Source: Sysuimicrobium calidum
GTDB lineage: Bacteria > Sysuimicrobiota > Sysuimicrobiia > Sysuimicrobiales > Sysuimicrobiaceae
DNA: 8,954 nucleotides
Direction of reading: 5' to 3'
Assembly: GCA_031459935.1 (NCBI GenBank)
Contig: JAVKHN010000059.1
Location: 1 to 8,954 of the forward strand
Below the pieces are notes generated by a model, which saw only the letters and a program-made list of their open reading frames with translations, was not told where the DNA came from and did no database searches. This document shows, piece by piece, positions 1-5,794 of the stretch. The stretch's first letter is position 1. The number at the start of each line of letters is the position of its first letter. The position numbers and the translations under genes were made by a program.

Positions 1-457
1 GGTCCGCGGACCCCACGCCCGCGCCTCTACGGAGTTCTCCGGGTCTTGAACCGTGCCTGCGGGGTACGCAAGCCAAATGGACGCCGTTCGGCCGGGTCCG
101 GATCGCGAGCCTTCCGAGGAGATCGGCCGCCTACCACCGGGTCTAGAGAGCCATATATTAATTTATAGGAGTACTGTGGCTGCGGTCCACGCGCTCCCGG
201 TGGATGATGATGAAGAAGCTGTCCGGCTCAACGGTTCCGGGGTGGGATACAAGGCTACCACGGACCTGCCCCCGTAGAGCTCCGTCGCCCGGGCGCGGTC
301 AGGAAGGGTGAAGGGCTCCTCCCATGCCTACGGGGCGGGTAGAGCTCTGCCACCTCCATCACGAGGCCGTCTCCATAAGCGCCCTCCCGGCACAGCGTTT
401 GGCCGAGGCTCGGGAAGGCCTCTCCAGCTCTGGATCCGGATGCTGGATCGGCCCCTA
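1..457. other. Region without a supported gene
   Basis: I see no convincing gene here. All open frames are short, proline/arginine-rich and lack family features. The stretch holds a perfect 12-bp palindrome at 1-12 (GGTCCGCGGACC) and an isolated 15-base A/T-only run at 153-167, which stands out in this G+C-rich sequence. A GGAG at 168-171 is followed four bases later by GTG (176), opening a 33-codon frame to 277. Another tiny frame starts with three ATG codons at 204 and ends at 311 (35 codons). Neither resembles a protein I know. The region lies downstream of the RAYT transposase and may be inter-operon or decayed sequence, or the upstream side of something beyond the window. Confidence 0.5.
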
Positions 458-976
458 TCAGAATCCCGCGAGGGCCGTAAGGTCCGCAGGGCCCAGCAGT
501 GCCATCGCCTCCTCTTCGTTCACCACCTCCCACCTCCGCTCCGCATACTCCTTCAGGCTGCTCCACAGGTACTCCCGTGCGGAATCCACCAGCCCCGCCC
601 GCACCGGGTTCTCGTGGATGTATCTCGCCAACGCCCACAGATATCGTTCGTCCGTGCACAGCCGGGCCAGGTAGCGACCCTGGAAGAGGTGCCCGGTGTA
701 TCCGTAACGACGGTTATACCACCGGGCGAACCGACTCTGCAGAAACTGCATGGCCCGACCCAGCGGCACCTCCGAGATACGAACCAGCAGGTGGACGTGA
801 TTCGGCATGAGCACGTACGCCACCACGCGTACTCCGTACCGTTGGCAGGCCCGGTGGACCCAATCCAGGTAAGCTCGGAACTCCTCGGGTCGGTAGAAGA
901 TACGCTCCCGGCGCACCCCCCGGGCGATCACGTGGTACACCCCTCCCGGGCAGTGCACCCGCTCCTTCCGCGCCAT
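458..976 (-). CDS. REP-associated tyrosine transposase (RAYT, Y1_Tnp / IS200-like HUH family)
   Basis: A 172-residue single-domain HUH transposase. Members of this family cut and rejoin single-stranded DNA at short hairpins (REP sequences) and are usually domesticated single-copy genes. The N-terminus has the typical GGVYHVIARG strand. The HUH metal-binding motif is MPNHVHLLV (His60, His62). The family signature RYIHENPVRAGLV carries the likely catalytic Tyr119, and YLWSS follows at about 136-140. Length and motif order are complete, so it looks intact. I chose ATG 976 because GGAGG lies about 11 bases upstream and family proteins begin close to this point. A GTG at 994 would add six residues. 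The compound inverted repeat at 1024-1062 lies about 50 bases upstream, where a recognition hairpin would be expected. No partner gene or terminal repeat is visible on the downstream side. Confidence 0.93.
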   Translation of the reverse strand: MARKERVHCPGGVYHVIARGVRRERIFYRPEEFRAYLDWVHRACQRYGVRVVAYVLMPNHVHLLVRISEVPLGRAMQFLQSRFARWYNRRYGYTGHLFQGRYLARLCTDERYLWALARYIHENPVRAGLVDSAREYLWSSLKEYAERRWEVVNEEEAMALLGPADLTALAGF

Positions 977-1023
977 CCCCCTTGCCACCTCCACCCAACC
1001 AACGCATCAAATCCCATCTTTTT

Positions 1024-1062
1024 GGTCTGACACCTTAGCGTCAGACCGCTAGGTGCCAGACC
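1024..1062. repeat. Compound inverted repeat (candidate RAYT recognition hairpin)
   Basis: The arm GGTCTGACACCTTAGCG (1024-1040) pairs with CGCTAGGTGCCAGACC (1047-1062), with one bulged T, one G-T-type mismatch and a 6-base loop. Inside it a second perfect hairpin is possible: GGTCTGAC (1024-1031) with GTCAGACC (1040-1047). The two folds are mutually exclusive. The repeat fills the gap between the glycosyltransferase stop (1065) and the RAYT start (976). It is not followed by a T-tract in the direction of transcription (five A residues follow on the minus strand), so it is a poor intrinsic terminator. It fits the REP/IRS hairpins recognised by RAYT or IS200/IS605-type enzymes; the link is inferred from position. 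Confidence 0.6.
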
Positions 1063-1064
1063 GC

Positions 1065-2612
1065 CTACCGAGCCAGCAGGCCCAACCGGACCCCGTTGAA
1101 GTCGTGGAGGGGGCCGGGGCGGTAGCCCCGGGCCTCGAGTGCCAGCACCAGGTCTTCCACCGAACCCGGCGGCACCGGAGAGACCAGCACGAGCCACACC
1201 CGCCGGTGCTCGGATCGCAGGAGCCGCACGGCCTCCTGAAAGTGCTGGCGCAACGCCTCCCGGTTCCACCGCCGCACGTCCGGATCGATGCTGATCTCGG
1301 GGCCGGGCGGGTCGAAGTAGAGGTGGAGGGCGGACTGCGCACCGCCCATGTAGTACACCACCACGTCCGTGGGCCGGTAGTGGGCCCGCAGGTGGCGGGC
1401 CGCGAGGTCGTAGCGGAATCCCTGGTAGGCGGGATTTCCCTGGAGGTTATCCACCGCCGGCCACAGCACGAGCAGCACTCCCACTGCGGCTACGGCGGAG
1501 ACCAGGAAGGGTGAGGCCCGCCGCACCGCCTCCTGTAGTCCCACGATCCCCACGGCCATCGCCACGGCCACGAAGCTCTGGAGGTGCGCGAGGTGGTAAA
1601 AGTAGGCGGCCTCCCGCCGCAGCACAAGCGAGGCCAGGACGAACACCGCCACGGGAAGGGCCCAGCACAGGCCCAGCAGCCCGCAGCTTGCCCGATCCCG
1701 CCGCCACAGCTCCCCCACCCCTGCGGCCACCAGCACCGCGAAGGGAAACACCAGCAGCGGCTGGTACTTCCCCTCCAGACCCGGCCAGCGCAGGTACCCC
1801 GGCATCCCCAGCAGATACCCGCCAAACGCGTGCACCGCGAACAGCTCCAGCACGTACGTGGGCCGCATGGGATCCCGGTACGGGATGGGGTTCGCAAGGA
1901 GCGAGCGGCCCAGGGCCGGAAGCCAGGGAAGGTAAAGCAGGAGGCCCGTGACCCCGCCTATGATCAACCCCCGCCACCTGCGCCGGACTGCCATCCACAC
2001 CCCGTGCGCCAGCAGCAGCGGCCCCGCATAGTAGCTGAGGTAGAGCAGGAACGCAGCACTCCCGCCGTACAGGACCCAGTCCAGGAACCCGTCCCGCTCG
2101 CCCGCCCGGTGCAGCATCCAGGTGGAGAGGATGGCGGCTGCGGTGAGGGGCGCGTACATGCGGATCTCGTTCGAGCTGTAGATCTGGAAGGGGTTGAGGG
2201 CCACGAGGGCTGCGGCCGCCACCCCCACCGCGGGCCCGCCGAGCCGCCGCGCGAACCCCCATGCCAACACCACCGCCACCATCCCCCACACCGCGGAGAG
2301 GGCGCGGGCGCTTGTTACATCCCGGCCGAAGAGCCGGGTCCACCCCCGCAGCATCACGTAGTAGCCGGGCGGGTGGGGATCCACCCGCGGGAGGTTGGCC
2401 CAGATGGAGCCCACGGGTCGGCGGGCCACCTGGAGGCTGAAGGCCTCGTCGTGCCAGATGCTGCGGCTGGAGAGCATCTCCAGCCGCAGGCTCAGGGCCA
2501 GAAACAGCACCGCCCCAAGCCCCACTAGCTCCCACCGGCGCTCCCGGCTCCTCGACCTCCGTTCTTCGCACGCAGACGGTTCCATCTGGGGCACCAGTGT
2601 CTTTGCGGTCAT
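1065..2612 (-). CDS. GT-C membrane glycosyltransferase, PMT/ArnT-like (second of a pair)
   Basis: A 515-residue polytopic membrane protein resembling family 39/83-type glycosyltransferases, which move a sugar from a polyprenyl-phosphate donor to a protein or glycan on the outer face of the membrane. A charged, Arg-rich cytoplasmic N-terminus (about 15-27) precedes the first membrane helix (28-45). The first outer loop carries the expected acidic pair in SIWHDEAFSL (Asp55, Glu56), followed by DPHPPGYY (His80-Pro82), as in PMT-type enzymes. Many hydrophobic helices follow, then a soluble C-terminal part of about 110 residues beginning near DVVVYYMGGAQ. The start ATG (2612) overlaps the TGA of the upstream gene as ATGA. 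A Shine-Dalgarno stretch GGGAGGGAAGG lies at 2615-2625, so translation is probably coupled. The frame stays open to 3761, but that extension lies inside the upstream gene and is not coding. The acceptor is unknown; pilin or another envelope glycan is plausible from context. Confidence 0.9.
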   Translation of the reverse strand: MTAKTLVPQMEPSACEERRSRSRERRWELVGLGAVLFLALSLRLEMLSSRSIWHDEAFSLQVARRPVGSIWANLPRVDPHPPGYYVMLRGWTRLFGRDVTSARALSAVWGMVAVVLAWGFARRLGGPAVGVAAAALVALNPFQIYSSNEIRMYAPLTAAAILSTWMLHRAGERDGFLDWVLYGGSAAFLLYLSYYAGPLLLAHGVWMAVRRRWRGLIIGGVTGLLLYLPWLPALGRSLLANPIPYRDPMRPTYVLELFAVHAFGGYLLGMPGYLRWPGLEGKYQPLLVFPFAVLVAAGVGELWRRDRASCGLLGLCWALPVAVFVLASLVLRREAAYFYHLAHLQSFVAVAMAVGIVGLQEAVRRASPFLVSAVAAVGVLLVLWPAVDNLQGNPAYQGFRYDLAARHLRAHYRPTDVVVYYMGGAQSALHLYFDPPGPEISIDPDVRRWNREALRQHFQEAVRLLRSEHRRVWLVLVSPVPPGSVEDLVLALEARGYRPGPLHDFNGVRLGLLAR

Positions 2613-4117
2613 GGCCTTCCCTCCCTGCGCACGAACAGGGTCGCCCGTACCCCCTCGAACTCCCGGAACTCCGTCACCCGGTGCGTCCGCACCAATCGCC
2701 GGTACGTGGCGTCGAACAGCTCCGGCGGCATGGGCGGCTCCTCCACCACCCACACCCGTTCCCGGTTCGCCGCCAGCTTCCCCATCTCCCTGCTGACTCT
2801 CCCGGGATCCGGCCTCTCGCGCCGGGAGCCGAGCGCAACGATTTCCACGCGCAGATCCGGGGCGTAATACGCGAAGGCCAGCCGCTCCCACGAAGGATAG
2901 ATCAGGACGACATCCCCGGCCCGCGCGCGGGCCCGGAGGGAGGCAACCAGGGACTTGCGGTCCCCGGTTCCCGCGGTGGGGTGGGACGCGAACTCCGCGT
3001 GGGAGGCGAGGCTGAGGCAGGCCAGAGCCGCGAACACGACCGCCCCCATGATCCGCCACAGCCCCGACCCTTCCCTCAGTTTGACGATGCCCGCGCCCGC
3101 GGCCACGGCCAAAAAGGGCAGGGCGAAGACGAAGTAGCGGGGGTAGGCCACGAGCGAGCGGGTCCACAAGGAGAGGCCGAGGAGCACAGCAGAAGGAAGC
3201 CCCGCACACCACGCCAGCAGAGCTCCCATCCGGCGATCCATCCGGTACACCGCGGAACTCGCGAATCCCCCGGCCGCGATCACCGGGAGCGCGAGGAGGA
3301 TCTGGGTGGGCACATCCGCGGCAGGGTGCAGGTACGGGGAGGCCGTCCCCAACACCCTTCCCCCGAACCCCACGAGGTGCAGGATCTGGAGCGGGAGGGT
3401 GGCAACGAGAGGGCCGCGCCACGGTGGGTTGAGGCGGCCGTCTGCGAGGTGGTGCCAGAGGACCGGAAGCCAGGGAGCGAACGCACCTCCGGCCAGGGCC
3501 GCGGCGGTGAGGAACCGGAGGCGGGCCTTGGGGGAGCCGTGCCAGACGGCAAACCCGCCCAGGGCCGCGCAGAACACCGCGCCCAGAGAGTGGGTGTAGA
3601 GGAGGGCTCCGAGCAGTACCGCGAGTCGCCAGGGACGACGGCCGGGGTCCAGCACGGTCCGCCACGTCTCCAGGGCCGCAAGCGCGAACAGGGCCCCAAG
3701 CAGCGCGTACCGGGTGGCCTCCACCGAGGCGACCAGGAAGAGGGGGGAGGTGAGCAGCCACAGGGCCGAGGCCGGGCCCGCACCGGGAGCCAGGGCCGAT
3801 CCCAGGCGCGCGACGGCTCCGAGGGCCACCAGCCCCGCCAGGGCCGAGAACGCGCGCAGGGCCACTTCCGCCGATCCGAAGACCGCGATCCAGATCCTGA
3901 GCAGGAGGGAGTAGAGCGGCGGGTGGGCGTCGTGCCGGTAGACGAATTGCGGGAGGTCCCAGGCCGGAAGCGAGGCCACGTGGGCCGCGAAGAGCTCGTC
4001 GAACGAGAGGCTGCGGCGACCCAGAAGGAGGAGGACCCCGAGGAGGAGGAGCGCTCCCGCCGCGAGAAGGCGGCTAGCGCCGAGCAACGCGCACTCCGCG
4101 ACTTCCGGAATCGGCAT
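2609..4117 (-). CDS. GT-C membrane glycosyltransferase, PMT/ArnT-like (first of a pair)
   Basis: A 502-residue polytopic membrane protein, a distant paralogue of the following gene. After a first helix (about 11-33, very Leu-rich) comes SLSFDELFAAHVAS with the acidic pair Asp40-Glu41, then HDAHPPLYSLL (His65-Pro67), the same two motifs at the same spacing as its partner. The C-terminal soluble part starts near GDVVLIYPSWERL and ends in a strand pattern (FREFEGVRATLFV) matching the partner's end (HDFNGVRLGLL). Expected role: transfer of a polyprenyl-phosphate-linked sugar at the outer face of the membrane. I chose ATG 4117 because it sits just before the first helix and about 28 bases after the start site predicted from a sigma-54 promoter at 4156-4171. 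An upstream ATG at 4258 would add 47 non-hydrophobic residues and place the promoter inside the gene. No clear Shine-Dalgarno precedes 4117, which leaves some doubt (GTG 4141 is an alternative). Confidence 0.88.
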   Translation of the reverse strand: MPIPEVAECALLGASRLLAAGALLLLGVLLLLGRRSLSFDELFAAHVASLPAWDLPQFVYRHDAHPPLYSLLLRIWIAVFGSAEVALRAFSALAGLVALGAVARLGSALAPGAGPASALWLLTSPLFLVASVEATRYALLGALFALAALETWRTVLDPGRRPWRLAVLLGALLYTHSLGAVFCAALGGFAVWHGSPKARLRFLTAAALAGGAFAPWLPVLWHHLADGRLNPPWRGPLVATLPLQILHLVGFGGRVLGTASPYLHPAADVPTQILLALPVIAAGGFASSAVYRMDRRMGALLAWCAGLPSAVLLGLSLWTRSLVAYPRYFVFALPFLAVAAGAGIVKLREGSGLWRIMGAVVFAALACLSLASHAEFASHPTAGTGDRKSLVASLRARARAGDVVLIYPSWERLAFAYYAPDLRVEIVALGSRRERPDPGRVSREMGKLAANRERVWVVEEPPMPPELFDATYRRLVRTHRVTEFREFEGVRATLFVRREGRP

Positions 4118-4155
4118 GCGCTGAGACGGTACGGCCCGCACCGCGTCTACCCCAG

Positions 4156-4171
4156 AGCAACTCCTCTGCCA
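4156..4171 (-). promoter_or_regulatory. Sigma-54 (-24/-12) promoter of the glycosyltransferase pair
   Basis: Minus-strand sequence TGGCAGAGGAGTTGCT has GG at 4170-4169 and GC at 4158-4157 separated by exactly ten bases. That is the invariant spacing of RpoN promoters, and the TTGCT half is perfect. It differs from the consensus TGGCACG half in two bases. The predicted start site is near 4145, giving a leader of about 28 bases to ATG 4117. The layout closely copies the pilin promoter at 4818-4833; the two share the 12-mer GGAGTTGCTCTG. Confidence 0.65.
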
Positions 4172-4323
4172 ACCTCGCCCTCCCCAGTTCCCCTGAAGGC
4201 CATTATGCCCGGGCCGCGTGGCGGCGGGATCCAGGGAAAGCGTGTTATGAGGTGGCAAAGCGCAGCGGAGCCCTTGTGATCGCCGCAGCAGAAGGCCGTA
4301 GGCGACTGGACGGCGGAAGGGTC

Positions 4324-4357
4324 AAAAAGCGGCGGCCGGCCACCGGCCGGCCGCCGC
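4324..4357 (-). terminator. Rho-independent terminator after the last pilin gene
   Basis: A perfect 13-bp GC-only stem (4329-4341 paired with 4345-4357) has a 3-base loop. On the minus strand it is followed directly by TTTTT (4328-4324). It starts 23 bases past the pilin stop codon and separates the pilin unit from the glycosyltransferase unit. Confidence 0.88.
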
Positions 4358-4380
4358 CAGGGGGAGGGTGGTGCTACGGG

Positions 4381-4776
4381 CTAGAAGCCGCTGGAGTTGA
4401 TCACCCGGCTCCCGGTGCTCTGGACGGTGTAGGTAATGGTAGCGCCAGCCACAGGCCCGAGCCCCACCGCGGTTGCGACACAGTCACCCGCCCCGGAGCA
4501 GTCTCCTCCCTGGAAGTCCCAGTTGCTGGTATCCTCCGGAAGCGGAACCGCTGTAGCGGCGCCGAACCCATTCTTCTCCACGTAGTACAGCCACTGGGCG
4601 GTGGCCCACTCCTGCAGCTTCTCCGCGGCTTCCGCGTAGTAGGCCTTGCGCCGGGTGCTCAAGTAGCTCGGCAGCGCCAGGGCCAGCAGGATGGCGAGGA
4701 TCACGATCACCATGATGAGCTCGATGAGCGTGAACCCCCGCTGCTCCTGTAATTTCCTCCGAATCCGTTCGAGCAT
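4381..4776 (-). CDS. Type IV pilin, probable major pilin
   Basis: A 131-residue prepilin. The 14-residue leader MLERIRRKLQEQRG is basic and ends in Gly. Cleavage by prepilin peptidase (PilD) would give Phe+1, with Glu at +5 (FTLIEL), followed by a hydrophobic alpha1 helix up to the Pro in ALPSYL. The stalk continues as TRRKAYYAEAAEKLQEW. The globular part has a close Cys pair (Cys93, Cys99) that could form a small disulphide loop, and the protein ends in Gly-Phe. The start has a very good Shine-Dalgarno (AGGAGGGG, 4780-4787), 3 bases from ATG. It has its own sigma-54 promoter (4818-4833) and a strong terminator, which fits high expression as the major subunit. It is paralogous to the next two genes: 42 of 44 bases over the helix-coding stretch (4612-4655) match the middle pilin gene (5141-5184). 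A pseudopilin role in secretion is possible, since no assembly genes are in the window. Confidence 0.94.
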   Translation of the reverse strand: MLERIRRKLQEQRGFTLIELIMVIVILAILLALALPSYLSTRRKAYYAEAAEKLQEWATAQWLYYVEKNGFGAATAVPLPEDTSNWDFQGGDCSGAGDCVATAVGLGPVAGATITYTVQSTGSRVINSSGF

Positions 4777-4817
4777 GGTCCCCTCCTCTCGGTCTGGTCT
4801 TCGGTTCCGTCATTCAG

Positions 4818-4833
4818 AGCAACTCCCGTGCCA
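4818..4833 (-). promoter_or_regulatory. Sigma-54 (-24/-12) promoter of the major pilin gene
   Basis: Minus-strand TGGCACGGGAGTTGCT matches the RpoN consensus TGGCACG-N4-TTGCW at every defined base, with GG-N10-GC spacing. The predicted start site is near 4807, giving a leader of about 30 bases that contains the AGGAGG site. Pilin genes under RpoN and a PilS/PilR-type activator are well known, so context supports the call. Confidence 0.82.
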
Positions 4834-4882
4834 CCACCTCCTTCCCTCCGAACCTCCCCTCTCTTTTTGCCCACCTCCGCCC

Positions 4883-4921
4883 GGGTTTAGACCCCTCGCC
4901 TGGAGGGTTTCAGAACCCCTC
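4883..4921 (-). promoter_or_regulatory. Tandem imperfect palindromes, candidate activator sites for the pilin promoter
   Basis: Two similar units, GAGGGGTTCTGAAACCC (4921-4905) and GAGGGGTCTAAACCC (4897-4883), lie centre to centre about 23 bases apart, close to two helical turns. Each contains an interrupted GGGT/ACCC-type dyad. They fall roughly 80 and 105 bases upstream of the predicted start site, where enhancer-binding activators of RpoN promoters usually bind. The first unit overlaps the end of the middle pilin gene, so part of it is coding, and the second could be a small duplication of that end. Confidence 0.3.
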
Positions 4922-5296
4922 CCAGGTCACCTGGCTCGTGCCGTCCCCGCTCAGCACGAGGATCATCTTGACGCCCTCCACGGGGGTGCCGTCATTGCCC
5001 TTGGCCGTCATGGTGCACTTCACCCCTGCGCAGGTCTCGTAGGCGAAGATCCAGTACTGGGTAGGGGAGGCCGGCTCGTTGGGAAAGCCATTGAAGGTCT
5101 CGCGGGCCAGGTAGTGGGCCCACGCGGCCTCCCGCATCTCCTGCAGCTTCTCCGCGGCCTCCGCGAAGTAGGCCTTGCGCCGGGCGTTGTAGTAGCTGGG
5201 GAGGGCGAGGGCCACGAGGATCCCCAGGATCGCCACCACCACCACCAGCTCCACCAGGGTGAACCCCGCCTCCGGCCGCAACGTCCGCCGCACCAT
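4910..5296 (-). CDS. Type IV pilin-like protein (middle paralogue)
   Basis: A 128-residue prepilin. Leader MVRRTLRPEAG ends at Gly11; Phe12 would be +1 and Glu16 is the +5 glutamate (FTLVEL), followed by a Val/Leu-rich helix ending ALPSYY. The helix continues NARRKAYFAEAAEKLQEM, almost the same as in the major pilin. The globular domain has WIFAYETCAGVKCTMTAKG with a CX4C pair (Cys89, Cys94), and the protein ends in WEGF. ATG 5296 is the only start that gives a proper leader. Its ribosome binding site is weak (AGGCGGG abutting ATG). The gene starts 32 bases after the upstream pilin-like gene and 133 bases precede the next pilin. It is probably a minor pilin or pseudopilin, or an alternative major subunit. 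Confidence 0.93.
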   Translation of the reverse strand: MVRRTLRPEAGFTLVELVVVVAILGILVALALPSYYNARRKAYFAEAAEKLQEMREAAWAHYLARETFNGFPNEPASPTQYWIFAYETCAGVKCTMTAKGNDGTPVEGVKMILVLSGDGTSQVTWEGF

Positions 5297-5311
5297 CCCG
5301 CCTGTGAACGG

Positions 5312-5327
5312 AGCAACTTCTGTACCA
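5312..5327 (-). promoter_or_regulatory. Weaker sigma-54-like site before the middle pilin gene
   Basis: Minus-strand TGGTACAGAAGTTGCT keeps GG-N10-GC and the full TTGCT half, with two changes in the -24 half. It begins directly after the stop of the upstream pilin-like gene (5329). The predicted start site near 5301 would leave only about 5 bases before ATG 5296, so the transcript would be almost leaderless. It may be a working promoter, an internal booster, or a relic of pilin-unit duplication. Confidence 0.42.
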
Positions 5328-5328
5328 C

Positions 5329-5688
5329 TCAGAACCCATACGACTCCGTCTCCGCGGTCCCGTCCGCCCGCAGGGTCACCACCACGGCGGCACCCGCCAC
5401 CGGCGTGTTCTCCCTGCCCCGGGCCCGCAGCAGGCAAACCCTGCCCCGGCACACCCCGTATCCGAAGGTCCAGTGCCGGGTGGGAGGGGGAGTGGTCGTG
5501 GGGTGGCCGTCGAAGGTGCCCCGGCGGAGGTAGTGGGCCCAGGCGGCCCTGCGCATCCGCTCCAGCCCCTGCTCCGCCTCCCAGAAGTACGCCCGCCGCC
5601 GAGCCGCGTAGTACTCCGGGATCCCCAGGAGCACTAGGGTGCTCAGGAGCATCAGCAGGGCCACCGCCGCGAAAGGGTCTACGGCCAT
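5329..5688 (-). CDS. Pilin-like protein lacking the standard prepilin cleavage motif
   Basis: A 119-residue protein clearly homologous to the middle pilin gene: IPEYYAARRRAYFWEAEQGLERMRRAAWAHYL aligns with the pilin helix. FDGHPTTT...HWTFGYGVCRGRVC aligns with its globular domain including the CX4C pair (Cys80, Cys85), and both end in Gly-Phe. The N-terminus differs: MAVDPFAAVALLMLLSTLVLL is hydrophobic but has no G|FTLxE, and Ala stands where Glu+5 aligns. An in-frame ATG at 5727 would add MGNEREVDGSRGG, making Gly-Gly the residues before Met; cleavage there (Met+1, as in some type IVb pilins) is conceivable, but the leader is net acidic and its ribosome site is poor. I prefer ATG 5688, preceded by GGAG at about 10 bases and by GGGGAGGG. 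The protein could be an anchored minor pilin, a GspK-like tip subunit without Glu5, or a decaying copy. It begins 106 bases after fdhE and may be read from that operon. Confidence 0.78.
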   Translation of the reverse strand: MAVDPFAAVALLMLLSTLVLLGIPEYYAARRRAYFWEAEQGLERMRRAAWAHYLRRGTFDGHPTTTPPPTRHWTFGYGVCRGRVCLLRARGRENTPVAGAAVVVTLRADGTAETESYGF

Positions 5689-5794
5689 CCCTCCCCGGCT
5701 CCCGTCCACCTCCCTCTCGTTCCCCATCCCTCTCACACTATGCCCAACTTCCCGGCTTTTTAGACACCCTCCGAACGCGGATTGGAGCAGGCCT

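Noticed and set aside
1..175. tRNA-like T-arm (minus-strand GGTTCAAGACC near 41-55).
   Set aside because: The flanking bases do not pair into a T-stem and no acceptor or anticodon arm can be formed.
1024..1062. Intrinsic terminator of the glycosyltransferase operon.
   Set aside because: On the minus strand the hairpin is followed by a run of A, not T.
458..1062. Complete mobile insertion sequence with two ends.
   Set aside because: Only the upstream hairpin is seen. No matching structure or direct repeat is found beyond the stop codon, so a domesticated RAYT is the better reading.
2613..3761. The glycosyltransferase frame stays open far upstream, giving a possible 898-residue protein.
   Set aside because: The extension lies in another frame of the upstream glycosyltransferase, is Pro/Arg/Gly-rich without helices, and the ATGA overlap with a strong ribosome site at 2612 marks the real start.
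4118..4258. N-terminal extension of the first glycosyltransferase from ATG 4258.
   Set aside because: It would place the sigma-54-type promoter inside the gene and adds residues unlike the family. ATG 4117 is next to the first membrane helix.
2597..4279. Plus-strand 560-codon open frame antisense to the first glycosyltransferase.
   Set aside because: Composition is Arg/Glu/Gly/Pro-rich with no domain. Long antisense frames are common in G+C-rich genes, and the minus-strand product is a clear membrane protein.
4381..5688. Conductive short pilins of the Geobacter e-pilin kind, suggested by nearby formate respiration.
   Set aside because: Predicted mature lengths are about 117 residues with a globular domain, not about 60 residues, and no multihaem cytochromes are in the window.
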